A stretch of DNA of 60,739 bases from Jiangella rhizosphaerae. Lineage in GTDB: Bacteria; Actinomycetota; Actinomycetes; Jiangellales; Jiangellaceae. Under the pieces are notes generated by a model that was not told the origin of the DNA, ran no database searches, and saw only the letters and a program-made list of their open reading frames with translations. The DNA is taken from contig NZ_QUAL01000050.1 of the NCBI RefSeq assembly GCF_003579925.1, positions 1-60,739 of the forward strand, written 5' to 3'. Position numbers and translations under genes: made by a program. Position 1 is the first letter of the stretch; each line of letters starts with the position of its first letter. Positions 17,344 to 26,362 of this stretch are shown one piece after another.

Positions 17344-17987
17344 CGAGTCCTTGTGAGAGAGGTATAGGCCAATCTCATTGAAGTGGTTCGATGCACCTTG
17401 TCCTAGTCGCCCCATTTGCGGCGCGTGGAACTTTGGATGAACCCCGCCCGCCCAAGGGCGGCCCGCCACCGCCGACTCCCCACCCACCCCAAGTTGATCT
17501 TGGAGAAGTTCGGCAATTCCCGTCCGGAATGTCCGATAGATGGCCGAACTACTCCAAGATCAACTTCGGCTGGAGGGCGTGGGGGTGCGCACGGTGGAGC
17601 GCGAGGACGGCCCACGTCGTCGCGTGGACGAAGTGGGCCCGCGTTCCCCGCCCGGCTGGGAGTAGTTCTGGTGCGGTTGCTGCGTCAGGTCCGCCCGGCC
17701 GTAGAGTCGCCCCAGGGCGGATGCGGCGTCGGTCCGCTCGGCTGTAGGGGCGATCTTCGCTCGGCTGTGGTGCGGGTTCCCGGCCGGGCCGCGGTGTGAG
17801 GTCCGCCCGGGTTGGGAGTCGGTCCCCGCCCGGCTGGGTGGGGTCCCACCCTACGGGCGGGTACCGACAACTACGGCCGGCCGCGCACGAGCGCCGGCGC
17901 GTCGCGCCTACGGTCAGCGCGTCGCGCCTTCGGCGAGCGGCGACGCGCACACCGCCGATGCCGGCGCCGGCAGGAAGGAACGGGCGG
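17344..17987. other. 644-bp non-coding region with a hairpin and short GC-rich repeats
   Basis: Besides the hairpin element at 17491-17566, this gap has two 17-bp direct repeats 20 bp apart (GCGCGTCGCGCCTACGG at 17897-17913; same with T for A at 17917-17933). TCCCCGCCCGGCTGGG occurs twice (about 17645 and 17824). A 14-bp palindrome, TGCCGGCGCCGGCA, lies just past the sepH stop. No coding frame looks real. Confidence 0.5.
17491..17566 (+). repeat. 24-bp inverted-repeat hairpin element, copy A
   Basis: The arms are 17491-17514 (begins AAGTTGATCTTGGAG, ends GTTCGGC) and 17543-17566, complementary at 23 of 24 positions, with a 28-nt loop. The loop is homologous, in reverse complement, to the 28-nt loop of copy B at 36834-36861. 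It lies between the upstream end of the exoenzyme gene and the downstream end of sepH and may terminate sepH transcription. Confidence 0.75.
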
Positions 17988-19139
17988 TCAGTCGTTCTTG
18001 CGGCGGCCGAACATGATCTCGTCCCAGCTCGGCACGCTGGGCCGGCGGGACCGGGACGAGCTGCTCTTGCGGGCCGGTGGGGCCGGCTCGTCGGCCGTGG
18101 GCGCGAGGTCGGCGGCCGGCTCCTCGGTCTCGACGTGCTGGGCGATGTCGCTGAGCCGCAGCCGCTCGCTGGTCGCCTCGTCGTCCCGGGCGTCGGCAGG
18201 TCCGGCGGGTCCGGCGGGTCCGGCGGGCTCAGCCGGCTCGGGCGTGTGGTCGTGGAAGAGGTCGGGCTCGCGGCGACGACGCTCGCGCCCGGTCCGGCTG
18301 GTACGGCGGTTGCCGCGGCGGGCCGTGGTGGCCGGGATCGGCGTGGTGTTCTCGAACTCGTCGTCGTCCTGGTCGGCGTCGTCGTGGTCGAGGTCGCGGA
18401 CCAGGCCGCGCACGGGTCCGACGCCGGCCGGCTTGAGGAACGCGGGCAGGTCGGGGCCTTCGTCGTCATCGGCCGGCCCGGACGGCGCGGACGTCCCGCC
18501 GCCCACCACCGACAGCCGGGCCGGACCGGACGGGACCTCGGGCTGCGGCTCGGCCGGCGCCTCGGCGGGCAGCACCCCGGCGATGGAGCGGGCGTTGTCG
18601 TCCTCGGGCACGACGGTGCGGCCGGACGGGTCGAACGAGAAGAGGGCGGAGTCCTCCTCCTCGCCGGCCCAGGCGAACCGGACCAGCCAGCGGCCGTCCT
18701 CGCGCCGCCATGCGTCCCATTCGACGAGGTCGGGGTCGGCGCCGTGCGTCTTGGCGGTCGCCCCCGCTGCGGCCTCCAGGGTCTGCGGCGGGCCGTCGCC
18801 ACCCAGCCGGCGCACCGTGGCCTGCCGGGCGCGGCCGGCGATGTGCTCGCGTTCGGCGAGGACGGGGCCGGCGAAGCGCTCGACCTTCTCGCGGGGCATG
18901 CCCGCGACCGCGGCCACGGAGTCGACGGACTCACCGGCCCGGATGCGCGCCTGGATGTCGCGTGGACGTAGCTGGCTTTCGAGCCGGATATCCAACTGTC
19001 CCAACCTCGCTCGGTCGCCTCGGATCGCGGCGAGCAGGCGGTCGTCCACCCGCAACGCCAGCTGTTCACCGTCGTGCCCGGAGAGGATGAGATGAGCGCC
19101 GTCCTCGCTGACCGCGATCAGCCGTAGTTCACGCATCAT
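17988..19139 (-). CDS. sepH: Septation protein SepH (DUF3071)
   Basis: A 383-aa cell-division protein; SepH is known to bind FtsZ and promote Z-ring assembly in Actinobacteria. The N-terminal DUF3071 domain starts RELRLIAVSEDGAHLILSG and includes a helix-turn-helix-like segment (RIRAGESVDSVAAVAGMPRE). A long acidic, Pro/Gly-rich linker with tandem AGPAGPAGP follows, and the end is the conserved basic motif PSWDEIMFGRRKND. The ATG at 19139 (or 19136) is preferred to the GTG at 19145 because GGAGG is 5 nt before it. It is part of the conserved block with the DUF3093, dut and DUF3710 genes in many actinobacteria. Confidence 0.9.
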   Translation of the reverse strand: MMRELRLIAVSEDGAHLILSGHDGEQLALRVDDRLLAAIRGDRARLGQLDIRLESQLRPRDIQARIRAGESVDSVAAVAGMPREKVERFAGPVLAEREHIAGRARQATVRRLGGDGPPQTLEAAAGATAKTHGADPDLVEWDAWRREDGRWLVRFAWAGEEEDSALFSFDPSGRTVVPEDDNARSIAGVLPAEAPAEPQPEVPSGPARLSVVGGGTSAPSGPADDDEGPDLPAFLKPAGVGPVRGLVRDLDHDDADQDDDEFENTTPIPATTARRGNRRTSRTGRERRRREPDLFHDHTPEPAEPAGPAGPAGPADARDDEATSERLRLSDIAQHVETEEPAADLAPTADEPAPPARKSSSSRSRRPSVPSWDEIMFGRRKND

Positions 19140-19235
19140 CCTCACCTCCGATCACGACTGTCGTCCATCGTCACCCGCGGCACCGCGTCCGACCAAGCCG
19201 CCACGCCGCCATCGGCCGGTCTGACGAGCACTTTC

Positions 19236-20534
19236 TTATCCGTCCAGGATGCGGTCGAGGTAGGCGTTGGCCATGATCCGGCCGGGGTCGACCCGGTCGC
19301 GGACCGCCCGGAACGACCCCATCTGCCGATATTGATCGCGAAGATACCCTGAATCGCGGGTATGGAGCTTTCCCCAGTGGGGCCGCCCGCCGTACTCCGT
19401 CCACAGTTTCTCGACGGCCGAGAACCAGCCGGTGTAGTCCGTCCGCGGGTAGGCGTGGGTGGCGACGTAGACGGTGTCGCGGCCGTACGCGGGGGAGAGC
19501 CAGACGTCGTCGGCCGGGGCGAGCCTGATCTCGACCGGGAACGCGACCCGCCACGGCCCGCGTGCGGTCAGGTCCCGGAGCGCCCGCAGGGCGCCGGCCG
19601 CCGCGGAGCGGGGCAGCGCGTACTCCATCTCGTGGAACCGGACGCGTCGCGTACTGGTGAACACCTTCGGTGCGAGGTCGACGAACGTGCGGTCGCCGAT
19701 CAGCCGGGCGGCGACGGCGTTGACGGACGGGGTCAGCTTGGGCGCCGCGCGGGTGACGCGCTGGACCAGCGCGACGCCGGCGTTCTCGATGACGTCGCCG
19801 GACCACCAGGACGCGACGGGGTGCGGTGGCGCGGCCGGCTCGCCGGTGCGCCGGTTGACGGTGAGCTGGACGGCGTCGGTGAACGGCAGCCAGTACAGGT
19901 CGCAGTGGTCCTCGGCCTCGAGGTCGGGAAGCCGCTCGACGACGGCGTCCAGCGTCGTCCGCTCGACGGTCGAGCGCAGCGTGAACGCCGGCTCGATCCG
20001 GAACGTGACACTGGTCACGATGCCCAGTGCGCCGAGGCCGAGCCGCGCGGCCTGGAAGAGGTCGCCGTCGTCCCCGGTATCGGCCGCCGACACCCGCCGC
20101 ACGGAGCCGTCCGGCAGCACGATCTCCAGCGCCACCACCTGCTCGGAGAGCGAGGCGCTGGCCCGGCCGCTGCCGTGCGTGCCGGTCGCGATGGCGCCGG
20201 ACACCGTCTGGACGGCGATGTCGCCCATGTTCGTCAGCCCGTAGCCGCGTTCGGTGAGCAGGGCGTTGAGCTCGTGCAACCGGGTGCCGGCTCCGACGGT
20301 GGCCGTGCGCGCGTCGGTGTCCAGCGACAGCAGGCCGCTCAGCCCGTCGAGCCGCACCTGGACGCCGTCGGTGGCCGCGATGGGGGTGAAGCTGTGCCCG
20401 GCGCCGACCGGCTTGACCCGCAGGCCGTCGCAGGCGGCGGCGGTGAGCACGGCGGCGGCCTCGTCGGCACTCGCCGGGCGCTCGACGCGCACCGGACGCG
20501 CCTGGACGGTCCGCGCCCAGTTCTGCCAAAGCAT
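19236..20534 (-). CDS. FAD-dependent alditol/aldonolactone oxidase family protein
   Basis: A 432-aa flavoprotein with an N-terminal FAD-binding PCMH domain and a C-terminal ALO-type domain (GWFSAVEKLWTEYGGRPHWG and DPGRIMANAYLDRILDG). His47 in VGAGHSF matches the position of the histidine that binds FAD covalently in Streptomyces alditol oxidase. HGSGRASASLSEQV is the second FAD loop. Likely reaction: oxygen-dependent oxidation of a polyol or aldonolactone; the substrate is unknown. It stops with TAA, rare in this window. The start lies 18 bp from the divergent cpfC start, so each promoter must overlap the other gene. Confidence 0.85.
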   Translation of the reverse strand: MLWQNWARTVQARPVRVERPASADEAAAVLTAAACDGLRVKPVGAGHSFTPIAATDGVQVRLDGLSGLLSLDTDARTATVGAGTRLHELNALLTERGYGLTNMGDIAVQTVSGAIATGTHGSGRASASLSEQVVALEIVLPDGSVRRVSAADTGDDGDLFQAARLGLGALGIVTSVTFRIEPAFTLRSTVERTTLDAVVERLPDLEAEDHCDLYWLPFTDAVQLTVNRRTGEPAAPPHPVASWWSGDVIENAGVALVQRVTRAAPKLTPSVNAVAARLIGDRTFVDLAPKVFTSTRRVRFHEMEYALPRSAAAGALRALRDLTARGPWRVAFPVEIRLAPADDVWLSPAYGRDTVYVATHAYPRTDYTGWFSAVEKLWTEYGGRPHWGKLHTRDSGYLRDQYRQMGSFRAVRDRVDPGRIMANAYLDRILDG

Positions 20535-20552
20535 GCGGGATAGGCTCTCATG

Positions 20553-21653
20553 GTGAGCATCACGGACCCATACGACGCTCTGCTGGTCGTCTCCTTCGGC
20601 GGTCCCGAGGGCCAGGACGACGTCATCCCGTTCCTCGAGAACGTCACCCGCGGCAAGGGCATCCCGCGTGAGCGGCTGGAAGAGGTCGGCGAGCACTACC
20701 GCCTGTTCGGCGGGCGCAGCCCCATCAACGACCAGAACCGCGCGCTGATCGCCAACCTCGAGCACGAGCTGGCCGAGCGGAAGATCTCGCTGCCGGTCTA
20801 CTGGGGCAACCGCAACTGGGACCCCTACCTCGCCGACGAGCTCGCCCGCATGCGCGACGACGGCGTCCGGCGGGTGGCCGCGTTCGTGACCAGCGCGTAC
20901 GACTCCTACTCCGGCTGCCGGCAGTACCGCGAGGACCTGTGGCGCGCCGTCGAGAAGGTCGGGCCGGGCGCGCCGCGCATCGACCGCCTGCGGCACTCGT
21001 TCGACCACCCGGGCTTCATCACGGCCAACGCCGACGGCGTCGTGGGCGCGCTGGGCGACCTGCCGCCGTCGCTGGCGGACTCGGCGCGGATCGTCTACGT
21101 GACGCACTCCATCCCGGTGACGATGGCCGAGACCTCGGGGCCGACCGGCGGCGCGTACGTCGCCCAGCACCTGGCCGTCGCCTCCGCCGTCACCGCCCAG
21201 GTGGCGTCGCGGACGGGTGTGGAGCGTGAGCACGACCTCGTGTACTGCTCGCGCAGCGGCCCGCCGTCGATGCCGTGGCTGGAGCCCGACGTCAACGACC
21301 ACCTGGCCGCCTTGGCCGAGCAGGGCGTCGAGGCGGTCGTGCTGGCGCCCATCGGGTTCCTGTCCGACCACATGGAGGTCGCTTACGACCTCGACACCGA
21401 GGCGCTGGCGACGGCGAAGGAGCTGGGCATCGCGGCGGCCCGGGCGGCCACCGCGGGGACGCACCCCGACTTCGTCGACACCGTCATCGATCTGCTGCTC
21501 GAGCGCGCCGCCGTCGAGCGCGGGGAGCCGGTCGTGCGCGCGAGCATCGGCGCCCCCGGCCCGGCGCCCGACGTCGCGCCCGCCGGCTGCTGCCCCAATC
21601 TGCGCGAGGACCTGCCCGCCCTGTGCGGCGTCGACTCGCCCCCGTACCCGTGA
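20553..21653 (+). CDS. cpfC: Coproporphyrin ferrochelatase
   Basis: A 366-aa enzyme inserting Fe2+ into coproporphyrin III, the terminal-branch step of heme synthesis in Actinobacteria. The start reads VSITDPYDALLVVSFGGPEG. The metal-site His is in VYVTHSIPVTM, the substrate loop in GFLSDHMEVAYDLD. Cysteines in CCPNLREDLPALCG near the C-terminus plus one in YSGCRQY are placed like the [2Fe-2S] ligands of mycobacterial ferrochelatase. The GTG at 20553 is preferred to the ATG at 20550 because TAGGCT (20541-20546) ends 6 nt before it, which fits a leaderless start. An inositol-phosphatase gene follows 24 bp later. Confidence 0.88.
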   Translation: MSITDPYDALLVVSFGGPEGQDDVIPFLENVTRGKGIPRERLEEVGEHYRLFGGRSPINDQNRALIANLEHELAERKISLPVYWGNRNWDPYLADELARMRDDGVRRVAAFVTSAYDSYSGCRQYREDLWRAVEKVGPGAPRIDRLRHSFDHPGFITANADGVVGALGDLPPSLADSARIVYVTHSIPVTMAETSGPTGGAYVAQHLAVASAVTAQVASRTGVEREHDLVYCSRSGPPSMPWLEPDVNDHLAALAEQGVEAVVLAPIGFLSDHMEVAYDLDTEALATAKELGIAAARAATAGTHPDFVDTVIDLLLERAAVERGEPVVRASIGAPGPAPDVAPAGCCPNLREDLPALCGVDSPPYP

Positions 21654-21677
21654 CGCTCACCCTTCGTGGAGGACCCT

Positions 21678-22481
21678 GTGACGGCCGACGCCGCCGAGTT
21701 GCTCGCCCTGGCCGAGAAGACCGCCCGCGAGGCCGGTGACCTGGTCCGGGATCGGCGCGAGGCGGTGGAGCGGATGGCCGTCGCGGGCACCAAGTCCACG
21801 CCCACCGACGTCGTCACCGAGTCCGACACCGCCGCCGAGGCGCTGATCCGCACCCGCCTCTTCGCCGCCCGCCCCGACGACGGCTTCCTCGGCGAGGAGG
21901 ACGGCTCGGTCGCCGGCACGACGGGGGTCGACTGGGTGGTCGACCCGATCGACGGCACGGTGAACTACCTGTACGGCCTCCCGCAGTACGCGGTGTCGAT
22001 CGCGGCGCAGGTGGACGGCGTCGTGCGGGCGGGCGTGGTGCACAACCCCGCCAGCGGCGAGACGTGGACGGCCGTCCTGGGCGGCGGCGCCTGGCTCGAC
22101 GGGCGGCCGGTGCGGGTGTCGGCGTGCTCGTCGCTGTCGTTAGCGCTGGTCGGGACCGGTTTCGGCTACGACGCCGGACGGCGGGCGCGGCAGGCCGCGG
22201 TGCTGCTCGAGGTCGTCCCGGCGGTCCGTGACATTCGCCGGGCGGGCGCGGCCGCGCTCGACCTCTGCGCGGTGGCGTCCGGCCGGCTGGATGCGTATTA
22301 CGAGCGCGGCCTCAACCCCTGGGACCTGGCCGCGGGCGGCCTGATCGCCGCCGAGGCCGGCGCCGTGGTCAGCGGGCTGCGCGGAGCGCCGGCCGGGAAC
22401 GACCTCGCGTTGGCCGCGACTCCGGGTGTCGCCGGTGAGTTGACGGCGTTGCTGGAACGGCTGGGCGCGGATCGGGACTGA
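21678..22481 (+). CDS. Inositol monophosphatase family protein
   Basis: A 267-aa Mg2+-dependent sugar-phosphate phosphatase. The metal-site motifs are all present: GEEDGS, VVDPIDGTVNYLYGLPQYAV and NPWDLAAGGLIA. Substrates in the family include inositol-1-phosphate, fructose-1,6-bisphosphate and histidinol phosphate, which sequence alone cannot separate. The GTG at 21678 is chosen because GGAGG at 21668-21672 is 5 nt upstream; the alternative GTG at 21666 would place that site inside the gene. It is cotranscribed with cpfC. The composite repeat begins 44 bp after its stop and probably terminates transcription. Confidence 0.87.
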   Translation: MTADAAELLALAEKTAREAGDLVRDRREAVERMAVAGTKSTPTDVVTESDTAAEALIRTRLFAARPDDGFLGEEDGSVAGTTGVDWVVDPIDGTVNYLYGLPQYAVSIAAQVDGVVRAGVVHNPASGETWTAVLGGGAWLDGRPVRVSACSSLSLALVGTGFGYDAGRRARQAAVLLEVVPAVRDIRRAGAAALDLCAVASGRLDAYYERGLNPWDLAAGGLIAAEAGAVVSGLRGAPAGNDLALAATPGVAGELTALLERLGADRD

Positions 22482-22524
22482 GGTCGGTCTGGGTTGCCGC
22501 GTTGGCCGGTCGTTTCGGCGTGGG

Positions 22525-23055
22525 CCCGTCCCCCTGCTGCCCGATTGTCTTGGCCGCGGGCGCGCGCCTCAAGCGGACTGTGGAGGCGCTTCGCGCCGGC
22601 GATGACCGCTTGACCCGCGCGCCCGCGGCAAAGAACGGGCAGCTATCAGGGGGACGGGGGAAGAGCGGCGACGACGCCGGGTGTATGCGGCGTTGGGGCT
22701 CGTTTGCGTGTGAGTTTGGTGTCGTTGAGCGTCCACATCGCGAGATTTCACCGTGATTGGCGGGCCATCACGAGGATTGCCCCAGCGTCAACACCCCTAC
22801 AGCCATGGTGATGCTCAGGTAATCCTCGTGATGTGGGCGATCGCCGATGATCATCGCTGTCCACGACCCGACAAAGCACGTGAAACGGGCACGGCAACGC
22901 CGAGGCGTGCCCACATCCTCCCCGTCCCCCTGATAGCTGCCCGTTCTTGGCCGCGCAGCCGCGGGTCAAGCGGATCCTCGTCGGCGCGAAGCGCCCAAAT
23001 TGGTCCGCTTGAGGCGCGGTTGCGCGGCTGAGAGAATGGGCAGCAGGGGGACGGC
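22525..23055 (-). repeat. Composite palindromic element, copy 3
   Basis: An intact member with hairpin units 22528-22655 and 22924-23052. The core inverted repeat CATCACGAGGATT is at 22766-22778 with its complement at 22821-22833. The core is reversed relative to copies 2 and 4. In the left hairpin the variable stem is GCGCGCG paired with CGCGCGC. It fills the convergent gap between the inositol phosphatase and the ABC permease genes. The right outer flank (CCAACGC) also appears inverted on the left (GCGTTGG), extending the symmetry beyond the hairpins. Confidence 0.85.
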
Positions 23056-23081
23056 CAACGCCGCACACCTGCCGAACGTCC

Positions 23082-24278
23082 CTACGAACTCACCCTCCTC
23101 CGAGCCGCCCAGGCGTCCTTCAGGGACACCTTGGCGCCCATCCGGAGCACCGCGCCCTCGTAGACCCGCGCCCCGAGCACCACCAGCACCGCGATCAACG
23201 CGAGCATCAGGCCCACCGCGAGCCCGACCTCCCAGCCGGCGGCGTCGCCGCGGGCCATGCGCAGCGGCATGATCAGCGCACTGAACGGCGGGACGATGCT
23301 GAGCACGCCGGCGACCGGGCTGTCCTGGTTGATGAACACGTAGAACGCGCCGAAGTACGACACCATCATCAGCGTGTTCACCGGCGTGGTGACGTTCTGC
23401 AGGTCCTCCTGCCGCGAGATGCGGGCGGCGGCCGCGGCGGACAGCGACGCGTAGGCGGCGAAGCCGAGCACGAACCAGGCGAGGGCCGTGACGACCGGCA
23501 TGATCATCGGCCCGCTGAGCTCCACGGCACCGAGCGCCGACGCCAGCACGAGGCCGAGCCCGCCGATCAGCGCGAGCTGCACGAGGCCCAGCAGCCCGAT
23601 GCCGATGATCTTGCCGGCCAGCAGCGCCCGCGCCGGGATGGTGGCGAGGATGACCTCGACGACCCGGCTGGACTTCTCTTCGACGACGCCCATGGCCACC
23701 CACATCGAGTAGGTGATGAGCTGGCCGAACAGCACGATCGTCCCGAAGAACGCGATGGCGCCACGGGCCTCGCGCTCGTCGGCGTCGGGGTCGAGTGTCA
23801 CCGTCTGCAGGGTCGCCGAGGTCAACGCGGCGGTCACCTCGGCGGGGTCGATGCCCGCCGACTCCAGGGCCCGAGCGCCCTCGACCTGGCTGTACGCGTT
23901 CTCCAAGACGGCGCGCAGGGACTCGTCGAGCGACTGGTCGACGACGACGGTGTCGCCGTCGACGTAGGCGTCGATGTCACCGTCGCGGACGGCCTGCTCG
24001 GCCTCGGCGACGTCGGGCACCAGCCGGACGCTCACCTCGTCGTCGGCGATGGAGGCCTGCCGCGACACGGCCTCTTCCAGCGACGACGAATCGCCGACCA
24101 GCGCGACGTCGTAGCTGTCGGAGCCGAAGTCGCTGAACCGGGGGAGTAGCACGACCACCGCGATGATGCCGAGCGTGATGAGCAGCGAGATGAAGAACGA
24201 CCGCTCGCGGATGCGCTGCCCGAACTCGCGCTTGGCGACGAGCGTGGCGGCCTCGCGGAAGGACACCGCGCGGGACAT
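23082..24278 (-). CDS. ABC exporter permease (NatB-like)
   Basis: A 398-aa membrane protein of the ABC-2 class. A first transmembrane helix near residues 28-46 (SFFISLLITLGIIAVVVLL) is followed by an extracytoplasmic domain of about 150 residues, then five or so helices in the C-terminal half (for example IIGIGLLGLVQLALIGGLGL). This layout matches Na+/drug-type exporter permeases such as NatB. The ATG at 24278 shares one base with the stop of the ATPase gene (TGATG), so the two are translationally coupled. The transported substrate is unknown. Confidence 0.85.
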   Translation of the reverse strand: MSRAVSFREAATLVAKREFGQRIRERSFFISLLITLGIIAVVVLLPRFSDFGSDSYDVALVGDSSSLEEAVSRQASIADDEVSVRLVPDVAEAEQAVRDGDIDAYVDGDTVVVDQSLDESLRAVLENAYSQVEGARALESAGIDPAEVTAALTSATLQTVTLDPDADEREARGAIAFFGTIVLFGQLITYSMWVAMGVVEEKSSRVVEVILATIPARALLAGKIIGIGLLGLVQLALIGGLGLVLASALGAVELSGPMIMPVVTALAWFVLGFAAYASLSAAAAARISRQEDLQNVTTPVNTLMMVSYFGAFYVFINQDSPVAGVLSIVPPFSALIMPLRMARGDAAGWEVGLAVGLMLALIAVLVVLGARVYEGAVLRMGAKVSLKDAWAARRRVSS

Positions 24279-25216
24279 CAGGCGGCCTCCGCCTTCTCCG
24301 AGCCGTCCGGCGATGCGGCCGGCTCGGCGACGACGGACCGGAACAGCTCGGCGAGGGTCGGGCGCACCGGCGTGAACTGGCGGACGGGGCCCAGCGCGCG
24401 GGCGGCGTCGAGCAGGGTCTGGTCGTCGGCCGACGGCGGCAGCTCGACCAGCGCGGTGTGGTCGCCGTCCTCGACGAGGCTCAGGCCGGGCACCGCGGCC
24501 GCCAGGGACGCCGTCCAGCCGGGCGGTGCGCCGACCTCCAGCCGGTACCGGTGCGCGGCCGTGCCGCGGAGCTCGTCGACGGTGCCGTCGGCGACCAGGC
24601 GCCCGGCGCGGATGATGCCGACCGCGTCGCACAGCCGCTCGACCAGCTCGAGCTGGTGGCTGGAGAACACCACGGCGGCGCCGGCGTCGACTCGGGCGCG
24701 CAGCACCGCGGCCATCGAGTCGACGCCCATCGGGTCCAGGCCGCTGAACGGCTCGTCGAGGACCATGACGGTGGGATCGTGCACCAGCGCGGCGGCCAGC
24801 TGCACCCGCTGCTGGTTGCCGAGCGAGAGCGACTCGATGCGATCGGAGGCGCGTTCGCTGAGAGCGAGCGCCTCCAGCAGCTCGGATGCGGCCTTCGCGG
24901 CTGTGATGCCTGACACACCGTGTAGCCGCGCGAGGTACACCAGATGCTCGTGGACCTGCATCTTCGGGTACAAGCCGCGCTCCTCGGGCATGTAACCGAA
25001 CTCACGCCGGATGGCCTGGTCGAGGGGGGTGCCGTTCCACCGGACCTCGCCGCTGTCGGGCTCGAGGACGCCCAGGACGATGCGCATGGCGGTGGTCTTG
25101 CCGGCGCCGTTGGTGCCGACGAAACCGTACATCTGCCCTGGTCGGACCGTGAATGAGAGATCGTCGAGGGCCACGACGTCGCCGTAGCGGCGGGACAGCC
25201 GGTCGAGCTCGAGCAT
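24278..25216 (-). CDS. ABC transporter ATP-binding protein
   Basis: A 312-aa ATPase energising the permease encoded directly after it. It has Walker A GTNGAGKT (about 34-41), the signature region LSLGNQQRVQLAAAL (signature SLGNQ in place of LSGGQ), Walker B VMVLDEPFSGLDP and the H-loop FSSHQLE. A DUF4162-like C-terminal extension occupies the last 90 residues. It belongs to the NatA/CcmA-type group. The ATG at 25216 has AGAGGA at good distance. The 272-bp gap upstream is shared with the divergent DUF4193 gene. Confidence 0.87.
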   Translation of the reverse strand: MLELDRLSRRYGDVVALDDLSFTVRPGQMYGFVGTNGAGKTTAMRIVLGVLEPDSGEVRWNGTPLDQAIRREFGYMPEERGLYPKMQVHEHLVYLARLHGVSGITAAKAASELLEALALSERASDRIESLSLGNQQRVQLAAALVHDPTVMVLDEPFSGLDPMGVDSMAAVLRARVDAGAAVVFSSHQLELVERLCDAVGIIRAGRLVADGTVDELRGTAAHRYRLEVGAPPGWTASLAAAVPGLSLVEDGDHTALVELPPSADDQTLLDAARALGPVRQFTPVRPTLAELFRSVVAEPAASPDGSEKAEAA

Positions 25217-25488
25217 GCGGTTCCTCTCGGTTCAGTACGGTCCGGTGACAGCCTCTCGCCTGGAATCGTGGCATCCCTCGTCCCCGAGAACGGTCTGATC
25301 CGTCGGTCCAGAGGACGACACGAATTCCCACCGTGTGGGGTGCCGTGCCAACGGGGTACCGCATCAGGCAGAATCTGCCGCTCGGAGCGGGCACAACCGC
25401 GGGCCGTCGTGCGTTACGGAGGGGCACGGAGTCCAACAGGCCCGGCCACCGACATCGAACGACGCGCCCAGTGAGGGGGAATAGATCA

Positions 25489-25788
25489 ATGGCAACCGAT
25501 TACGACGCGCCACGCAAGACCGACGACGATCTGTCCGAGGACTCGCTGGAGGAACTCAAGAACCGGCGCATGGACAAGTCGTCGGGCATCGTCGACGTGG
25601 ACGAGTCCGACCTGAACGAGTCCATGGAGCTCCCAGGTGCGGATCTGTCGAACGAGGAGCTGGCGGTCCGAGTGCTGCCTCGGCAGGCTGACGAGTTCAC
25701 CTGCTCGCAGTGCTTCCTGGTTCACCACCGCAGCCAGCTGGCGAAGGAGAAGGACGGAATGCTCATCTGCCGCGACTGCGCGGCCTGA
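25489..25788 (+). CDS. DUF4193 zinc-ribbon-like small protein
   Basis: A 99-aa protein conserved across Actinobacteria. The N-terminal two-thirds is acidic and probably disordered (DDLSEDSLEELKNRRMDKSS). The C-terminus carries FTCSQCFLVHH followed by ICRDCAA, a CxxC...CxxC zinc site. It resembles small RNA-polymerase-associated or regulatory zinc proteins in style, but its role is not known. The ATG at 25489 has GAGGGGG about 9 nt upstream. It converges with the DUF3093 gene, their stops 15 bp apart. Confidence 0.85.
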   Translation: MATDYDAPRKTDDDLSEDSLEELKNRRMDKSSGIVDVDESDLNESMELPGADLSNEELAVRVLPRQADEFTCSQCFLVHHRSQLAKEKDGMLICRDCAA

Positions 25789-25803
25789 GCGACTCCGAAC
25801 CCC

Positions 25804-26265
25804 TCACCGGCCGGTAGTCGTCTGACGCGCCGCCTCGAGCTCGGCCACGAGCCGCTCGGGGCGGCGCGTCGACACCAGCCAGTACGGAGTGGGGTCGGCG
25901 GTGTCGTCGACCCCGATACGCACCACCCCCGGCACGTACCCGCGGATCGCCACGTAGGCGCGGCGGTCGAGGCCGGGGCCACGCGCCGCCCGGGCGTCCT
26001 CGCCGGTCAGTGCCTCGGCCGGGCCGACCGCCGTCAGCGGGAGCCGCGCCCGCCCGACGCTGACGCCGTCGTCGTCCACGACGATCGCGAGCCGGCCGTA
26101 GGCGAGCAGCGCGGCGGCGCCGAGCACGAGCACCGCGCCGGCCGACGGCAGCGACACGCTCGGGCCGAACGGCAGCTCGTAGACCAGCCAGACCGACGCG
26201 GCCAGCCCCACGAGCAGCATCCACCATCGGGCCGGCACCACCAGGCGTTCGCGGTAGTGGGTCAT
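25804..26265 (-). CDS. DUF3093 membrane protein
   Basis: A 153-aa protein with two N-terminal transmembrane helices (WWMLLVGLAASVWLVYEL and a second near 42-60, VLVLGAAALLAYGRLAIVV), then a cytoplasmic beta-rich domain ending VSTRRPERLVAELEAAR. I recognise it as DUF3093, part of the conserved actinobacterial block with dut and DUF3710. Its function is unknown. The start is the ATG at 26265, since upstream codons in this frame cover the intergenic region. It is divergent from the thioesterase gene. Confidence 0.8.
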   Translation of the reverse strand: MTHYRERLVVPARWWMLLVGLAASVWLVYELPFGPSVSLPSAGAVLVLGAAALLAYGRLAIVVDDDGVSVGRARLPLTAVGPAEALTGEDARAARGPGLDRRAYVAIRGYVPGVVRIGVDDTADPTPYWLVSTRRPERLVAELEAARQTTTGR

Positions 26266-26362
26266 TGTTGCAGCCTGCCACGCACCGTGAAGGTGGATCC
26301 CGCAGGGGTCAGTGTTCAGGGTGCCACGGATCGCCGGAGCCGAGCGGGTAGGGTCGTCGATC

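Noticed and set aside
13273-17367. A 1364-codon open frame antisense to the exoenzyme gene
   Set aside because: High G+C removes stop codons from the opposite strand; the translation is low-complexity Arg/Val/Asp-rich with no domains, while the minus-strand frame has clear enzyme motifs.
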